Of a stretch of 64,000 nucleotides of DNA, positions 1-11,001 are shown piece after piece (the first letter of the stretch is position 1; the number at the start of each line of letters is the position of its first letter). Under the pieces are notes generated by a model that did not search any database, was not told the DNA's origin, and worked only from the letters and a program-made list of their open reading frames with translations. Location: NCBI GenBank assembly GCA_021234595.1, contig CM037851.1:131802776-131866775 (forward strand), in the 5' to 3' direction. The DNA comes from Delia radicum. Its lineage: Eukaryota > Arthropoda > Insecta > Diptera > Anthomyiidae. Made by a program: the position numbers and the translations under genes.

Positions 1-530
1 GGTACCATAGAAAGGTCCCACAGAACATTCAATGAGTACGTACGTTGTACATGTCCTCTGATAGAACTGATTGGGACGAATGGTTAGCTTACTTCACGTA
101 CTGCTTTAATACAACACCTTCCACAGTACATAATTACTGTCCATATGAATTAGTCTTTGGTAAAATACCACCATCAATAGACGCTTTAAAGTCGGACAAA
201 ATTAGTCCACTTTATAACATCGATTCATATGAAAAGGAGGCGAAGTATAGGCTCCAAACGGCTTGGAGAAGAGCATCAGTGATGCTTGATAGGGCAAAAT
301 TGACCAACAAAGGCCAATATGATCAGGTGACTAGGCCTATGAGCGTTGAAATAGGAGACCTAGTTCTCTTGGAAGACAGTGCTGGTCATAAATTAGAACC
401 ACTCTTTAAAGGTCCCTTTGAGATCAAAGAGGTGGATGACCACGGCAATTGTTTGCTAGCACTTGACGATATAAGGACTATGAAAGTCCACAAAAATCGT
501 CTTCGACAATTCGATCTCGGGACAGGATAA
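1..530 (+). pseudogene. Integrase C-terminal part, gypsy copy 1
   Basis: Encodes the end of a gypsy integrase: the third catalytic region (GTIERSHR at bases 1-24), the segment with FNTTPSTVHNYCPYE and a C-terminal domain ending KNRLRQF. In the element this protein would insert cDNA into host chromatin. Compared with the copy at 8419-9126, one base is missing around 41-47, so reading from base 1 shifts frame and the long open frame starts only at 45. There is no env-like ORF between this stop and the LTR. The assignment is secure; the frameshift is seen by direct comparison of the two copies. Confidence 0.9.
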
Positions 531-829
531 AACTGGATAATTAAAATTTTAATAAAAATTTGAAAATTAAATTAAATAAAAATTAAAAATGTAAAATTAA
601 TGAAAATTTAAAAAATTAAATTAAATTTAATAAAATTAAAAATGTAACACTAATAAAAATTTAAAAATTAAATTAAATTTAATAAAAATTAAAAATGTAA
701 AACAAATAAAAATTTAAAAATTAAATTAAATTTAATAAAAATTAAAAAAAAAAAAAAATTAATAAAAATTTAGAAATTAAAACAACTTAATTAAAATAAA
801 ATTAATTTTTTTATACACTTAAGTTATAT
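531..829 (+). repeat. A/T-rich 3' non-coding tract of gypsy copy 1
   Basis: Almost pure A and T, built from imperfect repeats of about 55 bases with the recurring words AAATTTAATAAAA and AAAAATGTAA. No ORF. It sits between the integrase stop and the PPT hairpin, so it is the element's own 3' non-coding region, apparently grown by slippage. Confidence 0.7.
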
Positions 830-880
830 AAAAAGATTGATCAATAAGCTACTGATCAATCTTTTTCCCAAAAAAGGAGG
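830..880 (+). promoter_or_regulatory. Hairpin and polypurine tract of gypsy copy 1
   Basis: AAAAAGATTGATCA (830-843) pairs with TGATCAATCTTTTT (853-866) as a 14-bp stem with a 9-base loop. A purine run (870-880) follows and abuts the LTR start TGTAGTG. The PPT primes plus-strand DNA synthesis in LTR elements. The same hairpin occurs at the same place in the minus-strand element (8249-8285). Confidence 0.75.
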
Positions 881-1139
881 TGTAGTGTAATTAATAAGTC
901 AACATTGTCGGACAATAGCAATCACTGTCTGTAATTGACACTTAATTGTGATTGGCTAAAAGCCGTACTTTTTTGGTTGATTAATTTGACACCTTCATTA
1001 TACTAACTGTGGGAACCACTCAATCGTTGGTTACCCACCAAATATAATTTAGGTAGCTTTAAGTTAATTAAAATAAATAAAGACCATTATTAAAAAGCAA
1101 TTAAAACACGACGGTTATTTTCTTTGCAATCATTTTACA
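881..1139 (+). repeat. 3' LTR of gypsy copy 1
   Basis: Starts TGTAGTGTAATTAATAAGTC directly after the PPT and matches the reverse complement of the LTRs at 7967-8233 and 18005-18271 over its first 170 bases or so. The end at TTTTACA (1133-1139) is the best TG...CA fit but is not confirmed, because the second half diverges. Confidence 0.7.
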
Positions 1140-1985
1140 TATCAATCTTAGTTCTATACCAGTGACGCGCAAACACTTGTTGAAACAACGAAGACTAATC
1201 GTTTTTCACACACACACAACCCGAACGTAAATAAAAAGAGAAACCGAAAAAACCAAAAAAAAATTGTTTAGTTGCTTGCCAGCATTGGATGGAGTAGGTT
1301 TATGTCGCTTTGTTTAATAAAATAAGTACTCAGATAGTATTTGACAACAACCAATGATATTTTAATTAATAAAGCCAAGCGTACTATAATTTTTTTTTAA
1401 TTGTATTTTTTTCATTTATTATGTGGGCTTTTGGTTGGGAAAACGCATTTTTATTTAGCTTGAATATATAAATATATCTTGATTTATTTATTCATTCATA
1501 ACTTAATTTTAACACACAAAACCTAAAATATTAAAACAATCTATATGTTAAAAAATTTAAAAATCTTTGAACTATAATTGTTTATATTAAAAACAATTAC
1601 ATATTTTGAATGTAAATGTTGTATTTTATAAGAATTAATATAAAATATTTTTTGTTTGCTTTGTGTTTTTTTAATCCATATTTATAACATTATTTTATAT
1701 ATCTGTTTGCCCAGTACATTATTGGCAAAGAACTCATGTGCCTATTTTCTTAAAGAACATTTTTATTACCTATTAATTTCCTCTTATGTATATTTCTTTT
1801 TTTATTCGCCTCATAACTGAAATTTATCACGTAAGGACATAAATAGTAAACCAATACAACAATGTAAACAAACAAAAAAAAACAAACAAAACCAAGTGAT
1901 TTTGCTCAGTGCAATAGTACCAATACAATCTCATTTTTTTGTAAAATAACTAATACATTCTCATTTCTCTTTGTGCCCAGGATTG
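1140..1985. other. No gene seen
   Basis: AT-rich DNA with stop codons in all frames. A short CA run lies near 1210. No repeat ends or coding signal recognised. Confidence 0.5.
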
Positions 1986-1993
1986 TTCTAGAC

Positions 1994-2331
1994 CAGGAGT
2001 GCCCAAGAGTTTCTTATGGAAGAGCAAACACCAATACATTTAAAGAAAAACTAATTTTTATTCAATATTTTTTGTTGTAAAAACCAATACATACAAAGAA
2101 AAATTAAAAAAATATTTCAAGGTTTACCAGCAAAGCATACGAAAGTGTTGTTGCTTTGCACTTGCGTGTATACAATGAAGAACGACAAAAAAACTAATAA
2201 GACAAAGTTGTTTGTGTATTTCGTATTGCCAGTGCTGAGTGCTCTATGTGTGTATTAAAACACACAGCTTATAGCTAAGTGTTTTTACAAAAACAAATGA
2301 GCACGAAGCGCATAGGGCTTGGGCACCCTTG
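1994..2331. mobile_element. hAT-type MITE
   Basis: Ends CAGGAGTGCCCAAG (1994-2007) and CTTGGGCACCCTTG (2318-2331) are inverted repeats matching at 12 of 14 positions. They are flanked by the identical octamer TTCTAGAC at 1986-1993 and 2332-2339. An 8-bp duplication with CAGNGGTGCCCA-like ends is diagnostic of hAT elements. It has no transposase ORF, so it is a 338-bp non-autonomous copy. Confidence 0.9.
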
Positions 2332-2339
2332 TTCTAGAC

Positions 2340-3659
2340 TATGGGATATGAAGATGCTATTGGGTTGAAAACTAGATATTCTACTTTAATAAGAGTTATT
2401 GTTTTAGATGACCTCTTTCTGTTAAAATGTAATGTTCCCGTAGTCTTATTTACATAGGTACATATTTGATGCACAAAAATTTTAATTACACCCGCAGGTT
2501 AGAGATTTTTATTATTCTTTTTACTTTTTTTTGAATTAAATTTGACAAATGGTCATTGAGCTTCACAAATGGTCACGCAATATAATGAGCCTATTATGAA
2601 GTGGTGTCTCAGCAAGAAAATAATTATTTTGATTGTTGCCTTAGCATATCTTTCCATGATGAACAAAGAGTAAAAATTTTGGTATGATATGTGAATACCT
2701 TCGAAAAGTATATCTGCAAAAATCAGATGTGCCGAACTTAGGTTACTTTACCCAACAATTTAAGCAATTGGAACATTTTAATTTGAAAATTGAATAAAGC
2801 TTCACTACACTGGGTTGCAAAACTATAATTACACATTAATTTCACTAAATTTCGTAAGTTAAAAAAATTAGAAGGTTTAGGGCCATTATTACAACTTGCC
2901 AATAGCTAAAGTTCGGATGTTATCTGACAGATTATTAGTTTTTCGATATTATAAGTATACTTTAAGCTTAAAGTGACCGGTAAGCTAAAGGGAAGATATT
3001 GTTGCCTTTAACTTTAACTTTAAACGTAAGGTTTATGTGTTTAAAGTTACCACATTTTTTGCTCTATAAAAAAGAAGAAGAAAATACCGAATTTCACAAC
3101 CGAATTTCACAAATTTTTGTTTGTTTGTAAACAAATAAATAAAAGTACGTTGCCACTACGTATTTTTATAAACCAATTCATAAACCAATAATCGGTTTTT
3201 AGTTTGGTGCTGCCACATTATCAGAAATATTAAGTTTATTTTATTGGGAAGTTGTAATAATGAAAAACATTATAGCTCACTTTATTACTCATTTTAGCTA
3301 AAGTTACTTTTTACTAACATTTACTTTAAAGGCAAGTTGTAATAACGGTCCTTAAACAGGCATAAAAGTAAAACCAATGGAAAATTAATAATATTTAAAA
3401 AAAAGCAATTCATTTATTTTTTAATTTTACTATTTAAAAAGGAATAACAATGTCGATTAGAGCAATTTGTGTTAAACAATCCCACCAACAACAGCGATTA
3501 TGGACTTACCTTTCTCCAGTTGGTTTGAAAATTCCTTTTAGCGAATTAAAGTCGAACAGCTTTGTAGCGGGGTAATAACCTTGGCACAGTCATCAGCTTT
3601 TGGCGTGTAATTCTCTGGGAATCATTTAAGAGCCTACTTATGATTGATTTGGACACATT
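2340..3659. other. No gene seen
   Basis: AT-rich non-coding DNA. The stretch 2860-3350 begins with words of the type GGCCATTATTACAACTTGCC and ends with GGCAAGTTGTAATAACGGTCC. This suggests a diverged inverted-repeat element, but its ends were not resolved. Confidence 0.4.
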
Positions 3660-3661
3660 TA

Positions 3662-6232
3662 CACTCAAAAAAAAAGTTTGTAAAGTCAGCAAAAAATTTT
3701 GCTGAGTCAGCAAAATTTTAGTCAGGAGGGTGCTTGCAAAAAAATTGCTAATGTCAGCAAAATCTTTTGCTGAAAATTAGCGAGCTGATTTTTATCAACA
3801 AAATTAGTAGATTCAGCAAAAGTTTTGCTAACACTTAGTGGATTAGAAATAAAAATGCCTTGCTAAAAATTAATAAATTTTTTGCTGAATTTTAGTAGAC
3901 TGAAAAAAAAACGCAAAAAATTTGTAGAAAAATTGTAATTAAGTTAATTTATTTGCTGAAAATCATAAAACATATTTTTGTGATTCTTTTAAAAATAATT
4001 TACAATAACTACGAAATATAAAATTTTTTTTTTTTTTTTATTTAAATTTATTTTTATCGGGATAAACATTAATTGCATTTATAGTAATTAAATGTGCTAA
4101 AGTCCCAAAACTTATTTAACAAATTGTGAAAAACAATCTGATGTAGGCGTGTCCCTATCCGGATTTCATTCCTGTCCAAGGAAATGTTCAGGGGACTTTG
4201 TTATTGTATTTTCATTTTCCAACATTGACGACATGAATTAATTTAATATCTGAAAATATTTAGAAATACAACAATATATATAACATAACAAAAATTTTCT
4301 TTCAACTACTTACATCAATGGTTGTCTAAATGATGCTTTCTTTTAAAGCACGCAACTGCCGAAGATAATTATAGAAACGAAACGAAAAAATAAACAAAAA
4401 CAAACGAAACGAAAAAAACAACCCTTTTTTTTGTAATAAGAAAAGGAACCATACTAAGATGTGTGTCTTTGTCTTTCGCTTTACTCTGTCTACATGTCTG
4501 TATATGTTTGTTTGCAATTTGACCACACTAGATTATTAATCTATTAACATTTATTATAGAAATACATATTAAATTTAAATATTTTCTTTTGTCTTTTATT
4601 TTATTAATAGACAATTATTTTCACAAGCCGGTGACAACGCAAAATTTAAGTTGTTTTAATCCTCAATTTTGTTTTATGTATGAAAGAGAGATACAAAAAC
4701 TTCCATGGTTGATTTTTTTATATGTCTTATTAGAGTTGTACTTCATAGTATCATTTGCCTCTTCTCTACTACATCTTGACATGCCGCGACATCTGCTTCA
4801 TTCTGCGTATATCTTTCAATCTGGTTGTGTAGCAATTTCCCGAAAACTTAAGCCTCTTTTTAAATAGGCTGAAATTTTCCCTTTTTCCAAATCACTTAGA
4901 TACGAACCACGCAGCATTTTATTGAAAATTGATTAATATTGCATAAAAAACAAATATAATGCTTAAATATTTCTTTATATGCTATTTTTGTTCGTTTACC
5001 GTTATACACTCAAAAAAATAAGTTAGTACAAAAGTTAGTAAAACGTCTTGTAAATCGGGTATACTATTTTTTAGAAAATTTTTTTGCTAAAATCGTGTTT
5101 TCAGCTAAAATTTTTGTTATACTTATTCAGCACTTAACTGTTTTATACTAATGCTTTACTAATATACTATTGTTTTACTAATTAATTTTGCTAAAAAAAA
5201 ATTGTGCTGATAAGCACATCAATAGTGTGGACGACAACCAGATTGAAAGATATACGCACAATGAAGCAGATGTCGCGGCATGTGAAGATGTAGTAGAGAA
5301 GAGGAAAATGATACTAAAAAGTACAACTCTAATAAGACATATAAAAAAATCAACCATGGAAGACTTTTGTATTTCTTTTTCATACAATAAACAAAATTGA
5401 GGATTAAAACAACTTAAATTTTGCGTTGTCACCGGCTTGTGAAAATAATTGTCTATTAATAAAATAAAAGACAAAAGAAAATATTTAAACTTAATATGTA
5501 TTTCTATAATAAATGTTAATTGATTAATAATCTAGTGTGGTAAAATTGCAAACAAACATATACAGACATGTAGACAGAGTAAAGCGAAAGACAAAGACAC
5601 ACATCTTAGGTAGATTTGTATGGTTCCTTTTTCTTATTGCAAAAAAAGGCTTGTTTTTTTCGTTTCGTTTCGTTTGTTTTTGTTTATTTTTTCGTTTCGT
5701 TTCTATAATTATCTTCGGCAGTTGCGTGCTTTAAAAGAAAGCATCATTTAGACAACGATTGATGTAAGTAGTTGAAAGAAAATTTTTGTTATGTTATATA
5801 TATTTATTTCTATATATTTTCAGATATTAAATTAATTCATGTCGTCAATGTGGGAAAATGAAAATTTTTATATTTCGTAATTATTGTAAATTATTTTTAA
5901 AAGAATCACAAAAATATGTTTTATGATTTTCAGCAAAAATATATTAACTAAATTACAATTTTTTTACAATTTTTTTGCGTTGTTTTTCAGTCTACTAAAA
6001 TTCAGCAAAAAATTTATTAATTTTTACCAAGGCTTTTTTATTTCTAATCTACTAAGTGTTAGCAAAACTTTTGCTGAATCTACTAATTTTGTTGCTGAAA
6101 ATCAGCAAATTGCTAATGTCAGCAAAAGATTTTGCTGATATTAGCAATTTTTTTGCTAGCACCCTCCTGACTAAAATTTTGCTGACTCAGCAAAATTTGT
6201 TGCTGACTTTACAAACTTTTGTTTTTTGAGTG
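3662..6232. mobile_element. Fold-back DNA element with about 1.1-kb inverted arms (TA target)
   Basis: The left end TACACTCAAAAAA at 3660 is mirrored by TTTTTTGAGTGTA ending at 6234, giving a TA duplication outside CACTC...GAGTG. Inward of the ends the arms stay complementary for about 1.1 kb: for example the word run around 4323-4380 is mirrored at 5698-5752, and 4589-4860 is mirrored by 5215-5474. A spacer of roughly 300 bases (about 4870-5190) separates them and contains one more TACACTCAAAAAA end (from 5006) without a partner. Ends rich in AGTCAGCAAAATTTTGCTGA words recur at 62241. No complete transposase is visible. The TA target suggests a Tc1/mariner-like mobiliser, an inference. Confidence 0.85.
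5188..5400 (+). CDS. Hypothetical 70-residue ORF in the fold-back arm
   Basis: An open frame in the right arm with a hydrophilic, protein-like composition (segments NQIERYTHNEADVAACEDVV and STTLIRHIKKSTMEDF). The left arm carries the mirror copy (about 4640-4860, minus strand) with substitutions. Not recognised. It could be a captured gene fragment or a transposase remnant. The opposite-strand frames here are shadows of it. Confidence 0.2.
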   Translation: MLKKNCADKHINSVDDNQIERYTHNEADVAACEDVVEKRKMILKSTTLIRHIKKSTMEDFCISFSYNKQN

Positions 6233-6540
6233 TAGTTATGAAACACTAACAAAATATTATTACACAATTTTTCTCTTAAATCGATTTAGTAATCTCTTAA
6301 ATGTTACACAATAAGAGATCAGTTAACACACTCTTAAAAACAGTTAAAAGTTTTAATAAAATGTTTGTAATTATAGAAATAATAGAAAATATAGCAAAAA
6401 TCCTAAAATTCTAGTCCACACAGAATAACTCTTAACACAATAAAACTACAAAGTGTTCCAAATCGACCAATGTATTGTCACTCAACGTTTGAAGACATTA
6501 TAATTGAAATTAATCATATAAAATTTTGTTACATTTTCAG

Positions 6541-6910
6541 AAAAAGTTCAGCGAATATATCCTCTGTGTACAGTCCCAGCCGATGGAAGGCAATTAAAAT
6601 TGTTTTATTTACAACGGGCTGTTTTTTTGTTACATGGTTTCCTTATTTTTTGGCTTGTGCTCTATATGCCATATGTGATCAAAATCAGTATAAATTTAGT
6701 TGCAACAGTCTGCGTGTTGCAATAGCCAGTCCCTTGGCCATTCTAGGTTTAAGCAATAGTTTACTGAATCCAATTATATATGCGTGGTGGCATAATGGCT
6801 TTCGAGAATCAGTGAAAAATATGTTCAACAAGCTGTGGCAGCAACTGGTTAAGTCAAAAGTAAATTTAGTTAGTACAGCATCGTCCAGAATTTCCCAAAC
6901 TGGGATTTAA
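6541..6910 (+). CDS. Terminal exon of a rhodopsin-family GPCR (TM6-TM7 and C-tail)
   Basis: Encodes the last part of a class A G-protein-coupled receptor. After a splice acceptor (TTACATTTTCAG ending at 6540) the frame reads a basic intracellular loop 3 end. TM6 follows with FFVTWFPYF (the family's CWxP motif, here TWFP), then a loop with two Cys, then TM7 with SNSLLNPIIYAWW containing NPxxY. A short cytoplasmic tail ends at TAA (6908-6910). Lengths and motif order are those of the family. TM1-5 are not found upstream in the window, so the preceding intron would exceed 6 kb and hold the fold-back element and MITE. The ligand cannot be told. The exon is intact, with no frameshift or stop, unlike everything around it. 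A lone duplicated exon is possible. Confidence 0.85.
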
Positions 6911-7454
6911 GAACCAAACATATTCACGATGGTCGTTAGCAAAGGATGTAAATATACACTGTCGGTTATTTGCACTTTCTCAGCCTTGAGTCGTATTGAC
7001 GATGCAAACTGTGCTTATTTGCATCGTGTGCAAATAACTATCGTGGGTAAAATTATTATTTGTTATTATCATTAATATTTATTAGTTAAAATTACTCATA
7101 CGTACCATAACGTGACGTATTTCCTTATGGATAATACCTTTAGCAGATTCAAAAATTAACTCGTTTATGGTAACACAAGTAGCAAGTACACCACAGGTTG
7201 AATATCGCTGCGCTAGATAATAAAAAAAATATTTTTGAAAACAAAACTCACGACTGACTTTTTTTTGTAAAAACTAGATAAAAAAGAGAATAAATTTAGA
7301 AAATTCGTTTGAACATAAAGTTGTTGAAATCAAAAACGTTTAAAAAAATTTAGTCAGGATTTAGAATACCAAAAAGCCCTAAAACATATACAAATTTTTA
7401 ATATTCGATTTCTGAAATATCTGATGACAAAATTAAGAAAAGCGACTAGTGAAT
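6911..7454. other. 3' flank of the GPCR exon
   Basis: No ORF of note. A possible polyadenylation signal AATAAA lies at 7219-7224, about 310 bases after the stop codon. The rest is AT-rich and unremarkable. Confidence 0.35.
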
Positions 7455-7966
7455 AGGCTTACATTGTTCATGATTAGTACTTTCGGAGTTCCACCCCTTG
7501 GGCGGTCGCCTTTCTAAGAGGTGTTAGCTCAATCCATTTGGAAAATCGATCTAAGAATACGAGCAACATCTAGTGTACATGTTTGGACGAGGGCAATGGA
7601 CCAACAAAATCGGCAGAAACGGTGGCCCAAGGTTTCTCGGGTATCTGTGTTAACATCTTCCCTGCGGGTGCTTTCTGGTCTGGTTTGCACTGTTGGCACG
7701 ATGGACAGCCGTTCACGAACCTGTCGATATCCCGGAACATCCCTGGCAAATGGTACCTGTTACGGATTCGATGGGAGGTCTTCCGGCTACCCAGATGTCC
7801 AGCTGCCGGTTGACTGTGGTTCTCGTGAGGGCCCCGGAAGCGACACAGAGTTTCCATGGGCTGCAATCTTCATCATTTTGTTGTCTTTGATGGTAAGGGT
7901 ATCTTCGACTACCCACTGTGAAGTTTCCATCGGTTGCTGGGATAATGCGTCTGCCACCATGTTTGC
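7455..7966 (-). pseudogene. Integrase remnant of old gypsy element B (part 1)
   Basis: On the minus strand 7570-7866 reads the zinc-binding and early catalytic part of a gypsy integrase, with CPSCQQC and PWATVSADFVGPLP, the latter carrying the first catalytic Asp. The core continues with frameshifts to about 7455, where similarity stops. The right end (7713-7966), in another frame, reads the RNase H end with the VADALS motif seen in gypsy polyproteins. The sequence is interrupted exactly at 7966 by gypsy A and resumes at 18272. It is a different family from gypsy A and far more degraded. Confidence 0.8.
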
Positions 7967-8233
7967 TGTTGTATTTAAACAAAATAACTTTTATCATTTT
8001 CCTCTAATAAGCGACTGTTTTATTATTCATTCTATATTCTTAATTCTACCTTAAATTAACCTTAAATATATTTTGTGGGTAACCATCAAATGAGTGGTTC
8101 CCACGGTTCATATTATGAAGGTGTCAAATTAATCAACCAAAAAAGTAAGGCTTTTAGCCAATCACAATTAAGTGTCAAGTACATGACAGTGATTGCTATT
8201 GCACGACAATATTGACTTATTAATTACACTACA
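7967..8233 (-). repeat. 3' LTR of gypsy A
   Basis: 267 bp with TGTT...TACA ends on the plus strand. It aligns without gaps to 18005-18271. It follows the PPT on the minus strand. Confidence 0.95.
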
Positions 8234-8285
8234 CCTCCTTTTTTCGGGAAAAAGATTGATCAGTAGCTAATTGATCAATCTTTTT
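8234..8285 (-). promoter_or_regulatory. Polypurine tract and conserved hairpin of gypsy A
   Basis: Read on the minus strand, a hairpin (arms at 8249-8262 and 8272-8285) is followed by a GAAAAAAGGAGG purine tract abutting the LTR. The layout and the stem are the same as at 830-880. Confidence 0.75.
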
Positions 8286-8418
8286 ATATAACTTAGTTAA
8301 ATAAAAATTAATTTTAGTTTAAAAATTAATTTATATATTATAGTTATATTTTATTTAATATTATAGTTTTTATTCTATTATTTTTTCTATTTTCAATTAA
8401 TAAAATATAAAACTTAAT

Positions 8419-9126
8419 CTAAAACTTAGAATATTTTTTTTTTTTTCTTTTTGTCTGTATAAGGTAAGATTTTTGTTGAAATTGCAATTTTAATTGAAAT
8501 TGTCGAAGACGATTTTTGTGGACCGTCATGGCCCTTTTATCGTCGAGTGCTATTAAACAATTGCCCTGATCATCAGTATTCCTCACTTCAAAAGGACCTT
8601 TAAATAGCGATTCCAATTTATGACCGGCATTGTTTTCTAAAAGAACTAGATCTCCTATTTTCACGCTTATCGGCCTTGCTGACTCATCATATAGGCCTTT
8701 GTTGGTCAATTTTGCCTTTTCGAGCATCAATGTAGCCCTCTTCTGTGCTGTCTGGAGTCTATACTTCACTTCTTTCTCATATGAGTCTATGTTATAAAGT
8801 GGACTAATTTTATCCGACTTTAAAGCGTCTATGGATGGTGGTATTTTACCAAAGACTAGTTCATATGGACAGTAATTATGTACTGTTGAAGGTGTTGTAT
8901 TAAAGCAATACGTGAAGTAAGCTAACCATTCATCCCAATCAGTCCTATCCGAGGATATGTACGAACGTACGTACTCATTGAATGCTCTATGGGATCGTTC
9001 TATGGTACCCAGTGTTTGACGATGATAGGCTGTTGAAGTGACGAAGTCGATATTCAGCAATTGACATAATTCCATTATGGTCTGATTTTTATATTCTGTT
9101 CCCATATCAGAAATCATTTTCCGCAT
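8419..9126 (-). pseudogene. Gypsy A integrase, C-terminal half
   Basis: 235 residues starting at the second catalytic Asp region (ISDMGTEYKNQ), through the Glu region (GTIERSHRAFNEYV), to a basic C-terminal domain ending in a Lys-rich tail. The protein would insert element cDNA into the chromosome. The HHCC zinc domain and the first catalytic Asp are absent: the upstream frame (9107-10081) runs from the RNase H/linker region into unrelated residues and meets this frame at 9107-9126. An internal deletion with a frame change has therefore removed that half. Stop and LTR follow with no room for env. Confidence 0.9.
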
Positions 9127-10081
9127 GGGTCCATAAATTAAAACAAAACCTTCGAAAATCGCTTTGGCGACCGTTTTCGGAATCCGTTTCGACTTTAATA
9201 AGTGGTGGTACGAGTACTATGTTTAGGATAAACAGTTTATCCTTAGCAAAATACAATCTTGTACTTTTATTGTATCCATGGGCATTTATGGCCTCATGTA
9301 CCCGGATATTTTCCGATTTTGTGTTGGGTTTATTAGCGGTCACTTTGTCTAAATTTTTGGCAGACTGAAGTCTTGTAGTTACCTTCAGTATTTTGTTACC
9401 ACTATTGGTATTTCGTATGTCCTCAAATTCTAGTCGGGACAGTGCGTCTGCTGCACAATTTTCCTTTCCCTTGATATACTCCACTGTAAAATCATATTCC
9501 TCCAGATCCAATCTCATCCTCGTTAGTTTTGACGATGGATTTTTCATTGAAAATAGATATGTTAAGGGACGGTGGTCACTTCGGACCAAAAATTTACGTC
9601 CATAAATATATGGTCTAAAATATTTTATTGCCCAATGTATTGCCGCTAATTCCTGTTCCATAGTAGACTTATTGCTCTCGCCCTTCGTAAAGGATCGTGA
9701 AGCATAAGCAATAGGTAGCTGCTTATCAAAGTACTTCTGACTCAGAACAGCACCACAAGCGAATTTGCTTGCATCTGTTGTTATGCAGAATTCTTTTTCA
9801 AAGTCAGGATACTGCAAAATTGTTGGGTTTAATAATTGGTTTTTGAGATAGTTGAATGCTTTCTCGCAATCATTATTCCATTCGAATGGTATGTTTTTTC
9901 GACATAGCCTTGTTATGTGCCTTGAATGTTCGGCAAAATTAGTAATAAATCTCCGATAATAGTTGCAGAAGGCTACGAAGCGTTTAGCTTCATCACCATT
10001 CTTCGGTGTTGGGTAATTTAAAATTATAGAAAATTTCCCATCATCAGGCAATATGCCTTTATCCGTACACCTGTGTCCCAA
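9107..10081 (-). pseudogene. Gypsy A reverse transcriptase thumb and RNase H
   Basis: Continues the RT frame after the stop at 10145-10147. It holds the post-YMDD segment (LNYPTPKNGDEAKRF, NYYRRFI), then RNase H with TTDASKFACGAVLSQ, the Glu motif EQELAAIHWAI, and DHRPLTYL, and then a linker with NCAADALSRL. RT copies element RNA and RNase H removes the RNA strand. The reading start at 10081 is only where the open frame follows a TTG; there is no real start. The linker is cut by the integrase deletion near 9110. Confidence 0.92.
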
Positions 10082-10144
10082 AAATGTGACCTCGTTACAG
10101 AAAAAGGTACATTTGTCTGGATGTAATTTCAGGTTATATTTTCG

Positions 10145-10954
10145 TTAAGTTTCGAAAACATCTCTTATATAAGTTTCGAAAACATCTCTTAAATTTTTCA
10201 ACATGTGTTGTTCGGAGCAACCAATTACTACTAAATCATCCATATAAAGAAATGCTTGTTCGGATGATAATCCCGAAAAAGCTAGCGACATCATTCGCTG
10301 AAATGAGTTTGGAGCAATTTTTATACCGTAGGGTAATCGTTTGAATCGAAACGAACCCTTATCCGTTGAGAAAGATGTTACGTCCCTGGAGTCTTCCTCT
10401 AATTCAATTTGATGGAAACCTGACATTAAGTCAAGGCAAGAAAAGAATTTGGCTCTGCCCAGTTGGTCTAGAATATCGGCTATTCTAGGGAGTGGAAATT
10501 TATCCGCTACGAGTTTTTTATTAATTCCCCTGTAGTCAATGACCAATCTCCATCTCTTTTGATCCGTACCCGGCAGAGATTTCTTAGGTACTAATAAGAT
10601 TGGACTGTTATATTCTGAAATGGAGGGTTCTACAATGTCATCCTCTATAAGCTTATCAACCTGTTTATGCACCTCCGTTTTATGAGAGTGTGGTATCCTA
10701 TATGATTTAATATATACAGGATCATTATCCTTCAATCTTAGCCTCTGTTTGTAGAAGTTATTGGCAGTTACTTTTTCGGATTCTAATCCAAAAATATCAA
10801 TATATTCAGAGCATATGTTTCTCAGGTTTTTTCTCGCAAATTCCGGGAAATTACTGGATAATCTACATAGCTTTTCTTGATCTCCGCGAGGATCTCTGGT
10901 TGGGTGTACAATTTTATAGTCGTTAAGACTTTCGGTTTTAACTTTAGTATTCAA
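10145..10954 (-). pseudogene. Gypsy A reverse transcriptase, fingers and palm
   Basis: RT core with RWRLVIDYRGINKKLV, LPRIADILDQLGRAKFF, SCLDLMSGFHQIEL and the catalytic YMDD at about residue 237. It ends at an in-frame TAA (10145-10147), beyond which the same frame continues into the RNase H part. Just before the stop a 24-bp direct duplication (10147-10170 repeated from 10171) doubles the residues RDVFETYI. The upstream join is also broken: a frame change near 10990-11020 lies in a small ATTATTGAATT duplication. A dead gene, but the domain is certain. Confidence 0.95.
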
Positions 10955-11001
10955 AATAACAACATCCCTATAGGTTGTGTTGACAATTTTGACTAGTGGA
11001 A

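Larger units (their letters stand above)
1..1139 (+). mobile_element. Ty3/gypsy (412/mdg1-like) retrotransposon, 3' part (copy 1)
   Basis: The window opens inside the integrase gene of a gypsy element and continues through an A/T-rich tail, a hairpin, a polypurine tract and a 3' LTR. The integrase C-terminus is closely similar to the one in the minus-strand element at 8419-9126, and both copies share the hairpin-PPT-LTR layout. The two LTRs are clearly related but differ by substitutions and indels, so these are two subfamilies rather than one duplicated copy. The 5' portion lies outside the window, so no target-site duplication can be checked. Confidence 0.9.

Noticed and set aside
5178..5474. 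Minus-strand 98-codon frame with signal-peptide-like start
   Set aside because: It is antisense to the 5188-5400 frame and its hydrophobic look comes from T-rich arm sequence; the same frame reappears in the mirrored arm.
7521..8054. Long plus-strand frame (177 codons)
   Set aside because: It is the antisense of the degraded integrase of gypsy B and runs into the gypsy A LTR; no independent motif.
8233..8419. env gene for gypsy A
   Set aside because: Fewer than 190 bases separate the integrase stop from the LTR, all non-coding.
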